Shown: positions 11,938-25,088, counted from the stretch's first letter. The stretch: DNA of 64,000 bases from Adiantum capillus-veneris (GCA_014529385.2 CM043958.1:91039025-91103024), one strand, 5' to 3'. Notes: a model not told the origin generated them from the letters alone. Numbers and translations: made by a program.

Positions 11938-12640
11938 AGACTCTTATGAAACTCTTGCATGAGCTTTACTTGAGTCTCTTTTTTACATATAACCCGTTGT
12001 GGTGTAGCACCCTTTTGTTTAGGATGCTTCCACAAGTAACCATCCCTCAAAAAGTACCCATATGATTTCCTGCATATCCTCCTGAATTCTTGTTCAGACC
12101 AATCATCCTGTTTTGCTAGAGTACTCAAATAGCTTCCAATAAGAAGCCAATCACCTTCATAAAGATCTTTCAAGAACAATTCAAGTGTATTAGTCATGCA
12201 GACATAGTTACCTTTGACATGAGAGATGGAATAGAAATTTGTGTCCACATCATCTCCCTCATCAATCATCTGTGGCTCATCTTCATACCTTGCCCTTGAT
12301 AGCATATCTGCCACTGTATTGTCTTTACCTGCAATGTGCTTGAACTCGGGATTTAAGGACTTAATGTAGGCAATCCACCGCAACATAGCAATGTCTGGTG
12401 TTGAGCAGCTTGTAATCATCCCAAGAAGTGGTAGACAATCTGTTTCTACAACCACACATGCACCAATTAGGTACTCTTTCTCACTTTTCAAGGCTGTAAC
12501 CATACCCCATAACTCTCTCTTTATCTGTGGATAGTTTCTTTGGCGAGCACTTAGTACCTTTGCTCCAAATCTTACCACATACCTCTGTTCTTCTTTGTCA
12601 TCTTGCCCTATTGCCCATCAAATCCCTGTAGGACTGGTGT
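11844..12640 (-). pseudogene. RNase H and integrase N-terminus of element B
   Basis: The frame 11844-12578 carries RNase H motifs: RELWGMVTALKSE (Glu), VVVETDCLPLLGM (Asp) and GKDNTVADMLSRARYEDE (final Asp). It then runs into the integrase H2C2 start, EFHKSLWAGHRGVWETF. Upstream of 12,578 the same domain continues past an in-frame TGA that sits in a position compatible with a former CGA Arg codon. Between RT and RNase H there is a frameshift near 12,735. Confidence 0.8.
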
Positions 12641-12733
12641 CTATTGTCACAATTACTGGCCTTTGACACTCATAGTCTACCTTTCTCAAAGTCGTTGCTG
12701 ACTGGAGCAACTCCTTGAGCTTTTTCATGGATT

Positions 12734-13705
12734 TTACATGTGATTTTTCCATTTAAACTTTTGATTCTTTCTAAGAAACTGGTAAAGAGGATCAGCTACA
12801 TGTGCATAATGTGGAATCCAAATAACATAGAAGACATATGCTCCCAGAAACCTTCTAACCTCAGTGATGCTAGTGCATGTTTCTTTCATTCTTTGGATGA
12901 CATCTACCTTTGTTATACAAGGTTTCCTACCATATGGCCCGTACATGTGCCCCACAATGAGCACTTCATTGACACCAAACATAGACTTTTTCCCTGACAA
13001 TGTAAGATTCACTTCTTCCAGCCTAGACAAAATTTTATCACAATCATTTATGTGATTTACCACAAACCTGCGACATCCCTTGAGATCCAAAGCTTCATCT
13101 TTGTCACTTTCTTCACATCCTTTGATAGGCAAATCATCAATGAAAGGCATTGTGATTTGAAGAATAAAGTCACGTAAGACCTTATTCATCCCATTCATCA
13201 TATGTGCAACCGAGTTGGTTGCTCCCTGTGGCAAGGTACACATCCTTACCATACCCAAAGGTGTCCTCATGGTTGTCAAGTCTCTACTTTTGATTGCAAG
13301 CTGAAATTGATCATACCCTGAGTAGAGATCCCCCATTGAGTAGATTGCCCTCCCTGCAAACGCCTCTGCAAACTCATCCACAATTGGACCTGTACCTACA
13401 TTTCTAATTGTCACCTTGTTCACTGGTTGCATATCTTGGATGAAGCGTAGAGAACCATTCTTCTTTGGAACTGTGAACCACCTATTTGAGTATGGAGCAC
13501 AAGAAGGCTCCAAGATTCCCATTTTGATTTTCTCATTCAACAGCTCTACTAACTTTGGCAAATGAGCCTTTGGAACCGGAATAGGCCGCAGATTCCAAGG
13601 CACATGAGGTATTGTGAAAATTACCATTGGAGCTACAATAGAAGGATCAACACATCCTATCTCTTGTGGCTCAAATGCAAAAGCCTTACCATGATTTGAA
13701 AGCAT
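12734..13705 (-). pseudogene. reverse transcriptase of element B
   Basis: A 323-residue frame holds the whole RT core: PYSNRWFTVPKKNGSLRFI (fingers), FAGRAIYSMGDLYSGYDQF, TPLGMVRMCTLPQGATNSV, and the catalytic box FIDDLPIKG (F-I-D-D). It ends in TEVRRFLGAYVFYVIWIPHY, the connection region. The wording differs strongly from the A/F family (YMDD, FGLTNAPATF), so B belongs to another gypsy lineage. It is separated from the protease frame only by one TGA at about 13,712. The RT core itself is open. Confidence 0.85.
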
Positions 13706-13714
13706 TTCTTTGAA

Positions 13715-14917
13715 TCACTTTGTCTCCTCCTGTGTTAGAAACTCCTCGCAACCAATCTGTAACTCTTGAAAAGACTCCTTTGTGAAGGTATGCCAAATCT
13801 TTTTAGGATTCCTCAAACTTGGTTGTAAAGAAGCCTGCTCAATCTTTTCCTTGTTGCTGGGTGGTAAGGGTGAAGCTACCGGTTTCACCTTCTTTGCTAC
13901 ACTCTTGTATTTAGTTTCAACATGGACTTCTGGGCCAACTGTTTGGCTTTCTTTAAAGGCTTCTATTACTTGATACATTTCCATAGAGCAAACTTCACCT
14001 ATTGTTACCTTCACACCTGGACATGCTTCATACAATTCACAGGATGAATTGTTTGCCACTTTTACCATCCAGCCATGATCTGTGTCCATCGTCCATTTGC
14101 ACTTGTTGTAGAGACTCTTTGACATTATGTTTATTTTTGAACCATGGTCAATCAAGGCAACAAATGGATCTTCAAGATCACCTACCTTGACCAAAGTTTC
14201 TGTAGTAGCCCTTGCCCAATGACATCGTGAATAGTAACTCCTAGGAATATCTTCAACTTCTTCATCATCATTTGAGAAATGCACTTGCTTAACTCTCCCA
14301 CTAGATTGGTAGCATCCTACCACAGCTCCATCATCCTCCTTATTTTGCAGCTGCATCCCTTGTGTCTTCGAGGTTTCCCCTTCAACCTGTGGACGAGAAA
14401 CTTCAGCAAGGGTTTGCCTTTTCCTCTTGATGATGTCAATTATCTCCTCATGGAATTCACGCTTTGCAATGCCAAGAACTTCTCCTAGAGTAAACTCAAT
14501 CTTGCTATTCAAGATCCTTTCCTCCAAGACTTTCTTTAAATCTGTAGCAACCTCAATATCAGATTGTAGTTTATAAGTTGGGCCTTTTGTCTTACCTTTT
14601 GTTGGCTCTTTCTTCTTTCCTGTTGTAGACTCGTCCATGAGTACTTCAGGTGGAGACACTCCTTGTATTGAGGGTGTTTGGGACGGCATTGAGTCGCTTC
14701 TTTCCCCACTTCTGGAAGCTCTTTTTGATGGTCCTTCATCAGCATTCTCACGTCTGTGCTTCTCTTCTACAATCGCCTCATTTTGTTGGCATTTTGTAAT
14801 GTAGGCATGCACTGACAATGAGTCCACTGGATCAGTCCATCCTGTTTCTAAACGTATGCAATCACATGCTTCATGTATAATCTCTTTTGTAAGCTTTCCC
14901 TTTTTAGATAATTGCAT
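13715..14917 (-). pseudogene. protease-containing polyprotein segment of element B
   Basis: A 400-residue frame. Its N-terminal half is charged and low in complexity (HRRENADEGPSKRASRSGER, TGKKKEPTKGKTKGPTYKL). Around residues 250-330 lies the retropepsin, with VALIDHGSKINIMSKSLY. The active-site triplet is D-H-G rather than the usual D-S/T-G. The pattern following it (KINIMSKSLY) is typical of a retropepsin. His at this place is unusual for retroviral enzymes; whether it is normal for this lineage cannot be judged here. The frame overlaps the end of gag by about 70 bases. Confidence 0.75.
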
Positions 14918-16083
14918 GACATTTGGCCAAATTTGACCATGATGGTCACTCGCCTCTTCATCATTAAGGTGCTCAACTTTACTCCATAAGTAGGTGCCTC
15001 AGCTGAAGAGCTGGCACGGTTTGTTGCCATATCTTTAACTAAGGTTTTCATTCCCCCCTTCCCAAAGTTAGTTCTCAAGGGTAGACCTGTCTCTCTTAAG
15101 TGGATTTTACCATCCTTAAAAAAGACAACATCTTTTGACAAAGCATCACTAAAATCATCACAATCCCTTCTTACATGGTCTGTACTATCACACGAAATAC
15201 ATCTATTAAAAAACCTTTCTTTGGGCTGTTGTCTTTGCCTAGGAAGTGGCCCTGATGGTTGGCCTTTTTCTTCAAGCTTTGCAAGCTTCACCTTCAAGTC
15301 ACGCATTCCCTTTACAAGCTCATCTAGCATGGACTCATCAAACTTAGGAGCGATAAAAGTAGGCTTTACCATTTTGTCAGAAGTTGAGGTGGAAGGACTT
15401 GTAGTGTTTACTACCATCTTGTCCCTTCTTCTTTGTCGTTTGGCAAGAAGTGAGACAGCACCTTCAACCTCATTCCAGTCGGTCTTTAGTCCTTGCTCAG
15501 TATCTTTATCTTCAAGAAGAAGCTCCAAATTTTCTTGAAACTCTTTACCTGCAGCTTGTAAGAAAAGATATGTCTTCTCTGCATCTAGTGTGGCTCTTTC
15601 TATCCTTGTGAGTTGTGCATAGCGTCGCTCAAATTCCCTAAGTAGCTCTGTTATTGATAGTCCTTGCTTTGGCTTGACTACCCATTCTAAGAATGTCCTT
15701 TTGGTCACTCTCTCCGAGTTCTTCATGAAATATTCCTCCTTTAAAGTTACTTTGAGTTCTTCCCAATTTCTCCCATGCCCATCTTTAATTGCCCTAACAT
15801 GCTCCCTAATTTCTGGAGCAACAACTAGCTCAAAGCTTTGAATCATCTCACCTTCTGATACGCGATGCAGCTCCATCTCCTTCACATACTTGCTTAAGTA
15901 CTTGGTTACATCTTTGCCATTGAATTGATCCATTCTGTTGACGACCACTTGTATGGCCTTCGTTGCTGAAATCTCCCTTCTTTCACTAGCATGTTGTTGT
16001 TGCATGAACATTGCAAATGCTTGAAACATTTGCATTGTTGATGGGTCAAAATGCATACCCTGTTGCTCAACATGATCACCCAT
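14848..16083 (-). CDS. Gag of element B
   Basis: An uninterrupted frame of about 411 residues from the ATG at 16083, which starts about 50 bases inside the 5' LTR and just after the PBS. It shows a Met/Gln-rich start (MQMFQAFAMFMQQQ), a capsid-like helical domain (KDVTKYLSKYVKEMEL, WVVKPKQGLSITELLREFE), a coiled-coil-prone stretch (ELVKGMRDLKVKLAKLEEK) and one zinc knuckle CISCDSTDHVRRDC (CX2CX4HX4C). Gag forms the particle and packages element RNA. It is the only B gene without a visible break. The last ~70 bases overlap the next frame, suggesting a frameshift at the gag-pro border, either programmed or mutational. Confidence 0.85.
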   Translation of the reverse strand: MGDHVEQQGMHFDPSTMQMFQAFAMFMQQQHASERREISATKAIQVVVNRMDQFNGKDVTKYLSKYVKEMELHRVSEGEMIQSFELVVAPEIREHVRAIKDGHGRNWEELKVTLKEEYFMKNSERVTKRTFLEWVVKPKQGLSITELLREFERRYAQLTRIERATLDAEKTYLFLQAAGKEFQENLELLLEDKDTEQGLKTDWNEVEGAVSLLAKRQRRRDKMVVNTTSPSTSTSDKMVKPTFIAPKFDESMLDELVKGMRDLKVKLAKLEEKGQPSGPLPRQRQQPKERFFNRCISCDSTDHVRRDCDDFSDALSKDVVFFKDGKIHLRETGLPLRTNFGKGGMKTLVKDMATNRASSSAEAPTYGVKLSTLMMKRRVTIMVKFGQMSCNYLKRESLQKRLYMKHVIAYV

Positions 16084-16116
16084 GGTTACGCACAAACTCT
16101 CACCCTGGCAGTTTCA

Positions 16117-16130
16117 CGTCGGGTTCACCA
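16117..16130 (-). promoter_or_regulatory. primer binding site of element B
   Basis: On the minus strand, TGGTGAACCCGACG begins about six bases after the end of the 5' LTR. The TGG start fits pairing with a tRNA 3' CCA. I could not match the rest to a specific tRNA. Confidence 0.7.
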
Positions 16131-16136
16131 AAAATA

Positions 16137-18309
16137 TGTCAAGAAGTAGGCGGTCTTGCCAGGAAGGCACCGGGACTCTTGCCGTGAGAGTTTGTGAGGA
16201 AGCTCAAGGGTTATGAGAAAGAGCTAAGATGTAGATAACATAGCTTTTAGAGCTAAAGAAGAAATGTAGCCAAAGAAGCCACTCACTTTTCCTTACAAAC
16301 ACACACGTGATGGAGAGAACTCAGGAAAGATAGTCAGAACAAAAAAAATATGAAAACATCGAGATTACGATCATATCGTATCATGGGTAGGATAAAATGG
16401 TTAATGGATGAGTTAATGATATTTAATCTTTGTTGTCCAATAAGCTACGGATTGCTCTTTGGAACTGTAGCTTTGTGCTTACTATAATGTATATGTTTTG
16501 TGTAGCAATTGGGATTAGTTGTGAGTACAAATCCTCTTGATTCATAATAAAATAACCACATTCACATCAAAAGTGAAGTCATAGTGAATAATAGGTAGTA
16601 TGATGGGATCTGGTGAGAGAAGTATTTCGTTGAGCCTTTTAGGACCAAATAGAAACACTATGCGTTGCTGAAAGTGAATCTTTCAACTAATCCAAATGTT
16701 GACTCTAATAGATTGCATTGAATGGAATTGAAAGAAATTACCTCTATGTGGATTATGGTTATTCATCAATGATATACTTAGTATGTTCAAAGATAAAGGT
16801 GTGAAAGAAGTGAAAGCAGAAGAAGAAGAGAGTTTCTCTCCCAAGCCCTATTGTTGCCCTTAGGCAATAAGGATACTGCGGGGAGAGAAGTACCTGTAGC
16901 AAGGAGATTCTAGAGTTTGTGGAAGATAATGAGAACCTTAAGAGAGAGAGAGAGATGCTTGTGGAAGATGAAGATATGGTTACCAACCTTGTGCTCATAA
17001 TTGTTTCCCGCAAGAAGGTTGTACTCATTACATTGACAATGTTGCTGCTTGAATACCTTCCAATGAAACAATTAGGACACAACAAGAGAGATCAAACGAG
17101 GAGTAAGATAGAATTAGAGATAGATCTAAGTGTGGTGGTGGTATTAAAGATAGATAATGAGAGATAGAGATAGAGTTAGAGACAAGTATTGAACTAGATA
17201 TGCAAATGAAAGTAAAACTAGCAACATATATCTTACATGAGAGCAATCGCCACCACCTTAATGGAGAGAGAAGATGAGGCAAGACTTCAGCCTTTCTTCA
17301 AGAGAAAGTGTGGTACTAAGATGAGTGTGTCACTATGGAATTGAGCTATTCTCACTCACTCATAACTTGCCTCAATGAAGAGAAGGTTGCCCTTTTTATA
17401 GGTGAGGGAGCCATGTTTTACATAATCACTTGATTAGGCTAAAGAGTTAGCCCAAATCAAATGTTCTTTGGATATTTCTTAAAATGGGTAATATTAGGAC
17501 TCAAAATATCATGAAATTCAGCATTTTTGGTCGTTGAGGCTCCATGTGGGTGCATGATGTATGTGGGCCCCACCTAGGCATCTTCTGTGTGGCTCCAGTA
17601 GGGGGTCCCAACTTGTGTGTTTTGTCCTTCAAGGCATCTTTGAGGTGTCACATTCACATGCTTATGTATTTTATCCTCCAAATATCTTATTTTATGGAAA
17701 AAGACCAAGATTACCTCTTTTCACTTGATTCACCTGTTTACCATCTCTTCTTGCAGTGTAGTTGTGAGAGGGTTTTTCATTGGTTTCCTTGTAACTTTTG
17801 ACCTGTAACTGGGATTGACATGCTTCAAAAGGAAAAATTGGCCTACTAAAAGAGCTTGACTTGATTTTGGCATTTTCTCCATGGAATTAGGTCGGGATTT
17901 TCACATTGGGATGGTCCAAGAAGCTTTGGATCTTCCTTTTCATAAAGTCTTCTAGTAGGCCCTTCCCTCTTGTATGTATCCAAGAAGGTATGCATTATTG
18001 AAGGGTCATATTATTAAATAAATGTGAAAATAAAAAATAATTTATATATGGTAGGGTATAGATGAGATATTAGAAGAAATATACAAATGGTTTTCCCCCA
18101 GACAAAAAGAGGCACAATCATTGATACTTCTCTTGCAGTACTTTCTAATAGTAATGTACATTTATATTGCTTCAAAGGTAATACTAAGGTATGGTAGAAA
18201 GATTTTATTTATGCATATGAGTATTATATGAAGTATACTTATGCGTCAAAAAGTCACAAGATAAATCGTTTAATGCCCGTTTCCACTATATACGTGCCAC
18301 AACATGACA
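16137..18309 (-). repeat. 5' LTR of element B (2,173 bp)
   Basis: Near-identical partner of 8588-10712. It ends TGACA at 18309 and is followed by ACGT, which also precedes the left LTR. As the 5' LTR of a minus-strand element it holds the promoter. Confidence 0.95.
17392..17402 (-). promoter_or_regulatory. TATA box in 5' LTR of element B
   Basis: On the minus strand the site reads CCTATAAAAAG, about 910 bases into the LTR. It is preserved (CCTATAAAACG) in the other LTR at about 9,830-9,840. Transcription would run leftwards into gag. Confidence 0.6.
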
Positions 18310-19390
18310 ACGTAGCATGTGAAGTATACATGCAAGCATGTAAGTGTGTAGCAAAAAGTTTAATCATCTTTTGGATAGTGCGGCTATGAGTGGCACTTCT
18401 AATGATGTACTAAGCCTCCACATTACCAGCATGGACTCTGTCTTTGCCACCCAAAGATCAAGAAGACGTAATCCCACTTCATCTATGCAAAATGATGGTA
18501 TATGCTTGTCTTATCAGGGAATTGATTCGGAAGATGTGTCCCTCAACACATAGGAACCCAATGCTAATAATGAACATTTTACCAATGCTTCCCCTTCAAA
18601 GATTTTCTTTGTCCCCATTGTAGAGGCAAGGTCAATAGTGGAAATGTTTGGGGAGTATGTTATCGAGGATCGTGGTAGCCGAAGCCAGTCACACTAGGTA
18701 AAGAAGATCCACCAATTAAAAGAGCTCGAATGGAAAGATTGCAAGAAATGGAGGCCTACACCCAAATGCAATCTGACACACTCACGTAGCATGTCTGCAA
18801 GCAAATCAAAGACCATTTGGGCAAGAGCAGCATGAGGTGTCAACAAACATCTCAAGAGGAACAAGCAAAGAAGGCCAAGGCCGATGTGGGCTCTACACCG
18901 GAGGTGACTTATAAACATCAAGGAATCCAAGAGGAAGAGAAACAAGAAGAACAAGAAAAGCATGCTGACCCATTGCTTGAACCCAACCTTTTGCCATATT
19001 TGATGAATATTCAAACCCAAAAATATTTTATGAATATTCAGACGCACAAAAGACTGCAAAAATTGAGAAGTTAGTTGAAGGATCTATAGAACAAGGGCTA
19101 GTCGGTTTAAAGATTCTGAGGATCAACCAAAAGATCAAGAAGAGCTTAGAAGGGCGGAAGGGCAACAACAAACGAATGAGCCCCAACAAGGAAATGAAGG
19201 ACGAGGATGAGGAGAAGGAGGGCAGGGCTGAGGCAGCGGAGGACAAGGACGGCAAGGTGACAAGTCTAAAATAGTGGAGGACGAGGGCCGCAAGGCTGAG
19301 GCAATGTGGAGAAAGATTCCATCATCGTAGCAATGAAGCAGATGCCTGCAAGTAATAGTGCAGATAAGCTTTGATACAAGCTATTCCTTC
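18310..19390. other. unassigned flank right of element B
   Basis: Plus-strand frames such as 18344-18553 and 18817-19074 are Ser/Arg- or Glu/Lys-rich (EEQAKKAKADVGSTPEV, EEEKQEEQEKHADP), with stops between them. They may be the remains of a charged polyprotein linker from another retroelement. I recognise no family. Confidence 0.3.
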
Positions 19391-19399
19391 ACTCTCAAT

Positions 19400-20480
<1,081 letters not shown>

Positions 20481-21160
20481 TTTTGGATATTCAGATTGTT
20501 TACATACCCAAAAATTACTATGGTGATACTTAAATCAATTTGTCAAAGAGACTCTATCTAGATTTGAATTTATATTGACCAATATTATCCACACTAGATG
20601 GGTGGCATGGGGTTTGCGTAGGATCCTGCTCAGTACACAAGTAAGAAAACTGTGATGGAGGTCAAAAGCACAAGAAATAGAAGTGAATGTGGTAGATTGA
20701 CAAAATCACTAGAAGTTAGTACAGGGATTTCTCTCTGGAACGCCTTTCGCTTGGAACATGTTGATTGCAAGATTTACATGGCTATGGCAAGGAAAGCTTT
20801 TGGCTATGATTGACATGTTTTTTTGAACCAGATGCAAAGGGATTTCCCTACTCCATATTCTCCTACACCCTCTCTCATGTCGCTCGGATGAATTTCATCG
20901 ATGGTGTGGACAGTAACTGGTAGCAACAACCCGTTCACACAAGAAACCAGGGGTAGGAGCACCCTTATAGCCTGCGCACCCACAAACGAATGGGGTGATC
21001 CTACTCCCTCTTTTTTACTTGGTTGACATACTGATCAGATCTTATCTTTACTTGGTTGGCCTACTAATATGGAACTATAGGTTCAAAAATATTTTGGGGC
21101 AAGAGCCACATGAGGACAAGGACCCTCTCCTCTTTTACTTGGTTGGCTAAGAAGTGCATC
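20481..21160. other. no gene seen
   Basis: AT-rich sequence without coding signals. A short phrase, TTTACTTGGTTGGC or close variants, recurs three times between 21,010 and 21,140. Confidence 0.4.
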
Positions 21161-21164
21161 AAAA

Positions 21165-21463
21165 TCTCTTCATGTAGTGGATAGGCCTCAGCTTTATGTC
21201 CTTGATGGTAGTGGGAGCATTAGAGATCTGCAAAAGGAGCTTTAGTATGAGGCTAAGTTGAAAGAAAAGGACCAGCACAAAAGTAGTTGTGATGGAGGAC
21301 ATGACCCCAGAAGTGAGTGTGATGGCAAAGGTCATCGAAGAGATGATAATGGAGATTCTGGTAGACATGACCAACACGAGAAGAAGTATGAAACAAAAAC
21401 AGACCATGATAGACAAGATAAAGATAGAAGGGATCGTAGCCACAGGGACAATGATTCTTGATG
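21165..21463 (+). pseudogene. Arg/Asp-rich coding remnant, family unknown
   Basis: One frame runs from about 21,165 to the stop at 21,461, broken only by a TAG near 21,246. It begins LHVVDRPQLYVLDGSGSI, then RDLQKEL, stop, YEAKLKEKDQHKSS. It ends in a highly charged tail with alternating Arg, Asp, His and Lys (DRQDKDRRDRSHRDND). Such tails occur in nuclear RNA-processing proteins of the SR/RD type, but this is composition only and no domain was recognised. It could also be part of a retroelement. Confidence 0.4.
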
Positions 21464-21483
21464 ACAAATTCACACTAGGATAG

Positions 21484-22392
21484 ATACCATGGACATACTG
21501 CAATGACAATCATGAAAAACGTAGAGACCCAATCAAGAGAGATTGAGGCGAGAAATACTTGAGCCATTGTAGGGTTTCACGTGTCATGATCATGGTCACT
21601 TTGTAGTAGTTGTGATCAAAAGACAATGATTGTGCATGTATTTAAGGTTTTAATAGAATATTATAAAATTATGCTATATGTAGATGGGTGTTGCCTTGTT
21701 CATAAAGACACTGACTACTAAGAAGGAAAAACCTCTCATTAGGCCTACATCACTCACTTCCTCTTCAATGGACTCCTCTACCGAGGTTAATTTCTTGAGT
21801 TTTTTTCTCTAGTCTAACATCAATAGCCACTTTTTTACAATAACAATCTCATGTTTTTTCTTGGTGATGGTGGTAGGTAATAGGATTCTCCCCTAGCTAA
21901 AGATCTTACCCAAACTCTTTATCTCCTAATTTTGCTCTATTTCTCATGTAAAAATCAATTTGCATCTAATTAAGATTGGTCTAAAAGACCAATCTTAGGG
22001 CTTGAGACTCAAATTTATTAAACATTTTTGATCTTGCTTTTAGTGTGGGTTAAAGTTTTTGTTTTAAGAAATTACCTTCTCTCTCTCTCTCCAATTTTTT
22101 TTTTGATGATCTCTGCTTAGTTTATAGCCCAAAATACAATGTAGAATAAGGTTTGAAAGCTTTCCGTTGTCTCACACCTACCCCATTCAGTTAACAACCT
22201 TCATTGTTTCAATGTGTGGTAGATGTTCTTTTCATGGAAAGAAAGAGAAAGTAGCAAGTAAAATAAATGGGTGTGAATGCGTATAAGTAGTGTACATACA
22301 CACATCGGCTTGCACAAATGTAATATTGAGCAAACAAACATGACAGAAGATGAATAATATTGCAAATTGTTGTGTACATTGAACACATGAAC

Positions 22393-22479
<87 letters not shown>

Positions 22480-23400
22480 TAACAAGAGCCTAGTTGTAGG
22501 CCTATCTATTCTCTAACAAGCATCACACTGCTTGGCCACTTTCTTGGCATCTTGAGACTTGGTGATTGGACTATCCGGTGGGAATAATTCTAAAGCAAGA
22601 GATAAAGTTACGGGATATTAAGTACTTCACATTCGTGACTTTTGTATGGGGCTTGGATGCTATTGGTCCACTACCCAAGGTGACCCTTCAATAAGTGCAT
22701 AGTGACCATATGACATGAACATGGCATTTTGGTGATCCTGTGACAAGATAATGTGATTGGAGGTTTATTATGAGAGTATGAGATGCATGTCACACTACCA
22801 CTTGGAATGTAGTTTGGTTTTGAGGCTTCTTGAGTTGAATTGATAGGTTACTCTCTCTATAAATTGATAGGTTACTCTCTCTAGAAATTGCATTTTGATA
22901 TTTTGATTTGTATGTTTTTTGTACATGGTGGAAGCATGATGTGGACATGGCATTTTGGTAATCATGTGACTATTTAGTATGATATGCATGTCACAATCTA
23001 GGTTGGTTTTGGGCCTACTTGATTTGACGTGGTAGGTTATTTTGACACTACATGTGTTGTTTGGTATTCCTCATAGTCATATATTCACTCAAAACTAATT
23101 ACAAATGGTGTTTTTTTAAAAGTTACATTTCAATCTAATAACAAAGTGCCTAAGCTTAGATTCCCTCAAGCATAGACATGCATGCATGTAACATTTAATT
23201 GTTTGGTGATTGAAAGAGTGCACAATTGAGTGTAGAATTTTCTCATGCCACTATGATATTTTAAGATATCGCTAGTATAATGCGAGCATTAAAAATCTCA
23301 ATTAAGTTTCAATTGCAAAAGCTCGAAAATGAAAGCTCGCAGTTATAAAATCCCCCCATTTGTCTATCACTTCAAGGTTTTCAACCTACAAATACTGAGT
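21484..23400. other. non-coding stretch with microsatellite and local tandem repeats
   Basis: A compound (GT)n(GA)n microsatellite covers 22,394-22,477. At 22,835-22,885 the phrase AATTGATAGGTTACTCTCTC is repeated back to back. The wider text around GACATGGCATTTTGGT and GATATGCATGTCAC recurs about 200 bp apart (22,710-22,790 and 22,925-22,995), suggesting an old tandem duplication. No gene was recognised. Confidence 0.5.
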
Positions 23401-23748
23401 TCAGTTTTTATCCATATACATTTTTCCTTGTTTGTTTGCCCTGATTTCCTCTTCAAACTCTATGTCATGGTCATCAATGCGAATGGCATACTCTTCATTA
23501 GGATCTAGGTAAACCTGAGCTTCATGGCCATTAGTCTTATAAAATGTGATAATGTGCTTATACCGCACTGTCGTTCCAGTTCTTGAATGAGTCGAATAGG
23601 AAGACATTTCAGATGTTGATTCTGAAAAAGTGTCTGAGACTTCTTCAAAGATAGTGTCCAAGTGATTTCCTTGATTCACACTCTCTTTGGTGGATACTCG
23701 ATAGCGGTCTCTCCAAATATGCCTTGTTTTGCTAGTATACGACCACAT
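23401..23748 (-). CDS. hypothetical acidic ORF
   Basis: An open frame of 115 residues on the minus strand, with a Ser/Thr/Glu-rich middle (EVSDTFSESTSEMSSYSTHS) and an acidic end (LDPNEEYAIRIDDHDIEFEE). It lies downstream of the inverted leader copy at 24.1-25.1 kb in that copy's reading direction. It could therefore belong to a truncated member of the F family. I recognise no domain. It may be a random frame. Confidence 0.3.
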   Translation of the reverse strand: MWSYTSKTRHIWRDRYRVSTKESVNQGNHLDTIFEEVSDTFSESTSEMSSYSTHSRTGTTVRYKHIITFYKTNGHEAQVYLDPNEEYAIRIDDHDIEFEEEIRANKQGKMYMDKN

Positions 23749-24089
23749 CTAAGGTTCATGTAGACTTGTGAAGCCCTGGATAGAGTACTTACCGTCGGAT
23801 TGACTTGTTATCAGTTTCTTCCACTTAACTTGATTGCAACTCCTATCAAGCTTTCAATTCCTTGTCTGCAACCTGATTCCTGTATCAGTGTTTATCAAAT
23901 CAGTTATTCTTTCACAACGACTGTACAATTTTTTGTTAACTATTGTGACTAGTCTATGTGCATCTCTTCGAATTGAGATAAGTGAGTTAGCAATTCAGAC
24001 TTTCAGATTCTACTTTTGCAAAAAAGCCAGAGGACTAATCTGCAACCTGAAAAATGAGTCAACATGTACTAATTTGGATCCGATTGAAC

Positions 24090-25088
24090 CCAAAATTGAC
24101 TGGTGGTCTTGTATTATGTTGTTCTAACATTGTACAAGCTCAAAAGTTTAAAATTCTCTCTGTGTATCAAAAGTAAATAATCCTGATTATTTACTTTTCT
24201 CAACTTTTTACACTTTTTGGCTTGTTTTCCCAAGTATTCAACTTGTTAAGGTCTTTGGACAAGTTTCACTGACTTTGAACAATATTTTTCCCAGTCACAC
24301 TCAAGTTCTCGATAATCAGTATAGATTTTAGTTTTTACCAAGGTTTTGGTCAGTTTGGTGATCCAAATTCTATGGACCTTTACAAAAGATTTTTGTACAC
24401 ATGCTTAGAGTCTCTGGTATCAACCTTGGTCACTTTTGAGCTGAAAGTAAATAATCGCGATTATTTACTTTTGGCCTAAAATGAGCACTTTTTTCAACTT
24501 TTTTAGTGGATAGTCTTTTTATTATCTAGTTTAAGCCTCCGAGTGAAGTCAAAACTTAATTTGGCCTAAAATATCAAGAAAAAGTGTAAACTCTTGAAAA
24601 TTTACCTCAAATGCGTCCTTAAGCTTACCCACTGGTTCATACATCTTTTAAAGCATGATCTTCGGTCGGATTCAATGGTTGACAGTCTTTTGGTGCTGTT
24701 TCTAGTTGTAGACCTGAAATTCTGCAAATTCACATAAACAACTCAAATTTGATTCTTTTAGAGAGAGCAATGTTCTGAGATCCCACCTCGGATTCTACTC
24801 ACCCCACTCCTAGATTCTACTACAATGGGGTTGTGGAAAGTGTCCACAAACACTTTATTTCTTTTTTTTAATGGTTTTTTGAGCCTTGACCTTAAGACTT
24901 GTCTCTTTCATCAACCATTCTCAAAATCAAATCTAATCTTACAATTCTACAATCCTAAAAGGTACTTAGCAAGTACACTTACTCCCAAGCTACCTCTACA
25001 CAGCAAAAGACGACAATCTTAAGTTATGCGGTTTTAAAAAGAAAGTTTTGACTCTAATTGATCCTAGAGGAAGTTAAATGACAACTAC
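24090..25088 (-). repeat. inverted, truncated copy of the element F leader
   Basis: The reverse complement of this segment follows 26,702-28,265 from the phrase TTTAACTTCCT through GTGTTTGTGGACACTTTCCAC to the last palindrome unit and beyond (TCTAACATTGTACAAG matches TCTAACACTGTACAAG). It keeps only two palindrome units (24,173-24,194 and 24,447-24,468) against four in the right copy. No LTR adjoins it, so it is a fragment in head-to-head orientation. Confidence 0.8.

Larger units (their letters stand above)
8588..18309 (-). mobile_element. element B: complete 9.7-kb Ty3/gypsy retrotransposon
   Basis: Two long direct repeats (8588-10712 and 16137-18309) begin TGTCAAGAAG and end in TGACA or CGACA, the TG...CA LTR ends. 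The interior on the minus strand reads gag, protease, RT, RNase H, integrase. A PPT lies directly inside the left LTR and a PBS five bases inside the right LTR. ACGT flanks both sides (8584-8587 and 18310-18313). The LTRs differ only by scattered substitutions and one indel of about 40 bp, so this is the youngest gypsy insertion here. Two frameshifts and several in-frame stops have silenced it. Confidence 0.95.
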
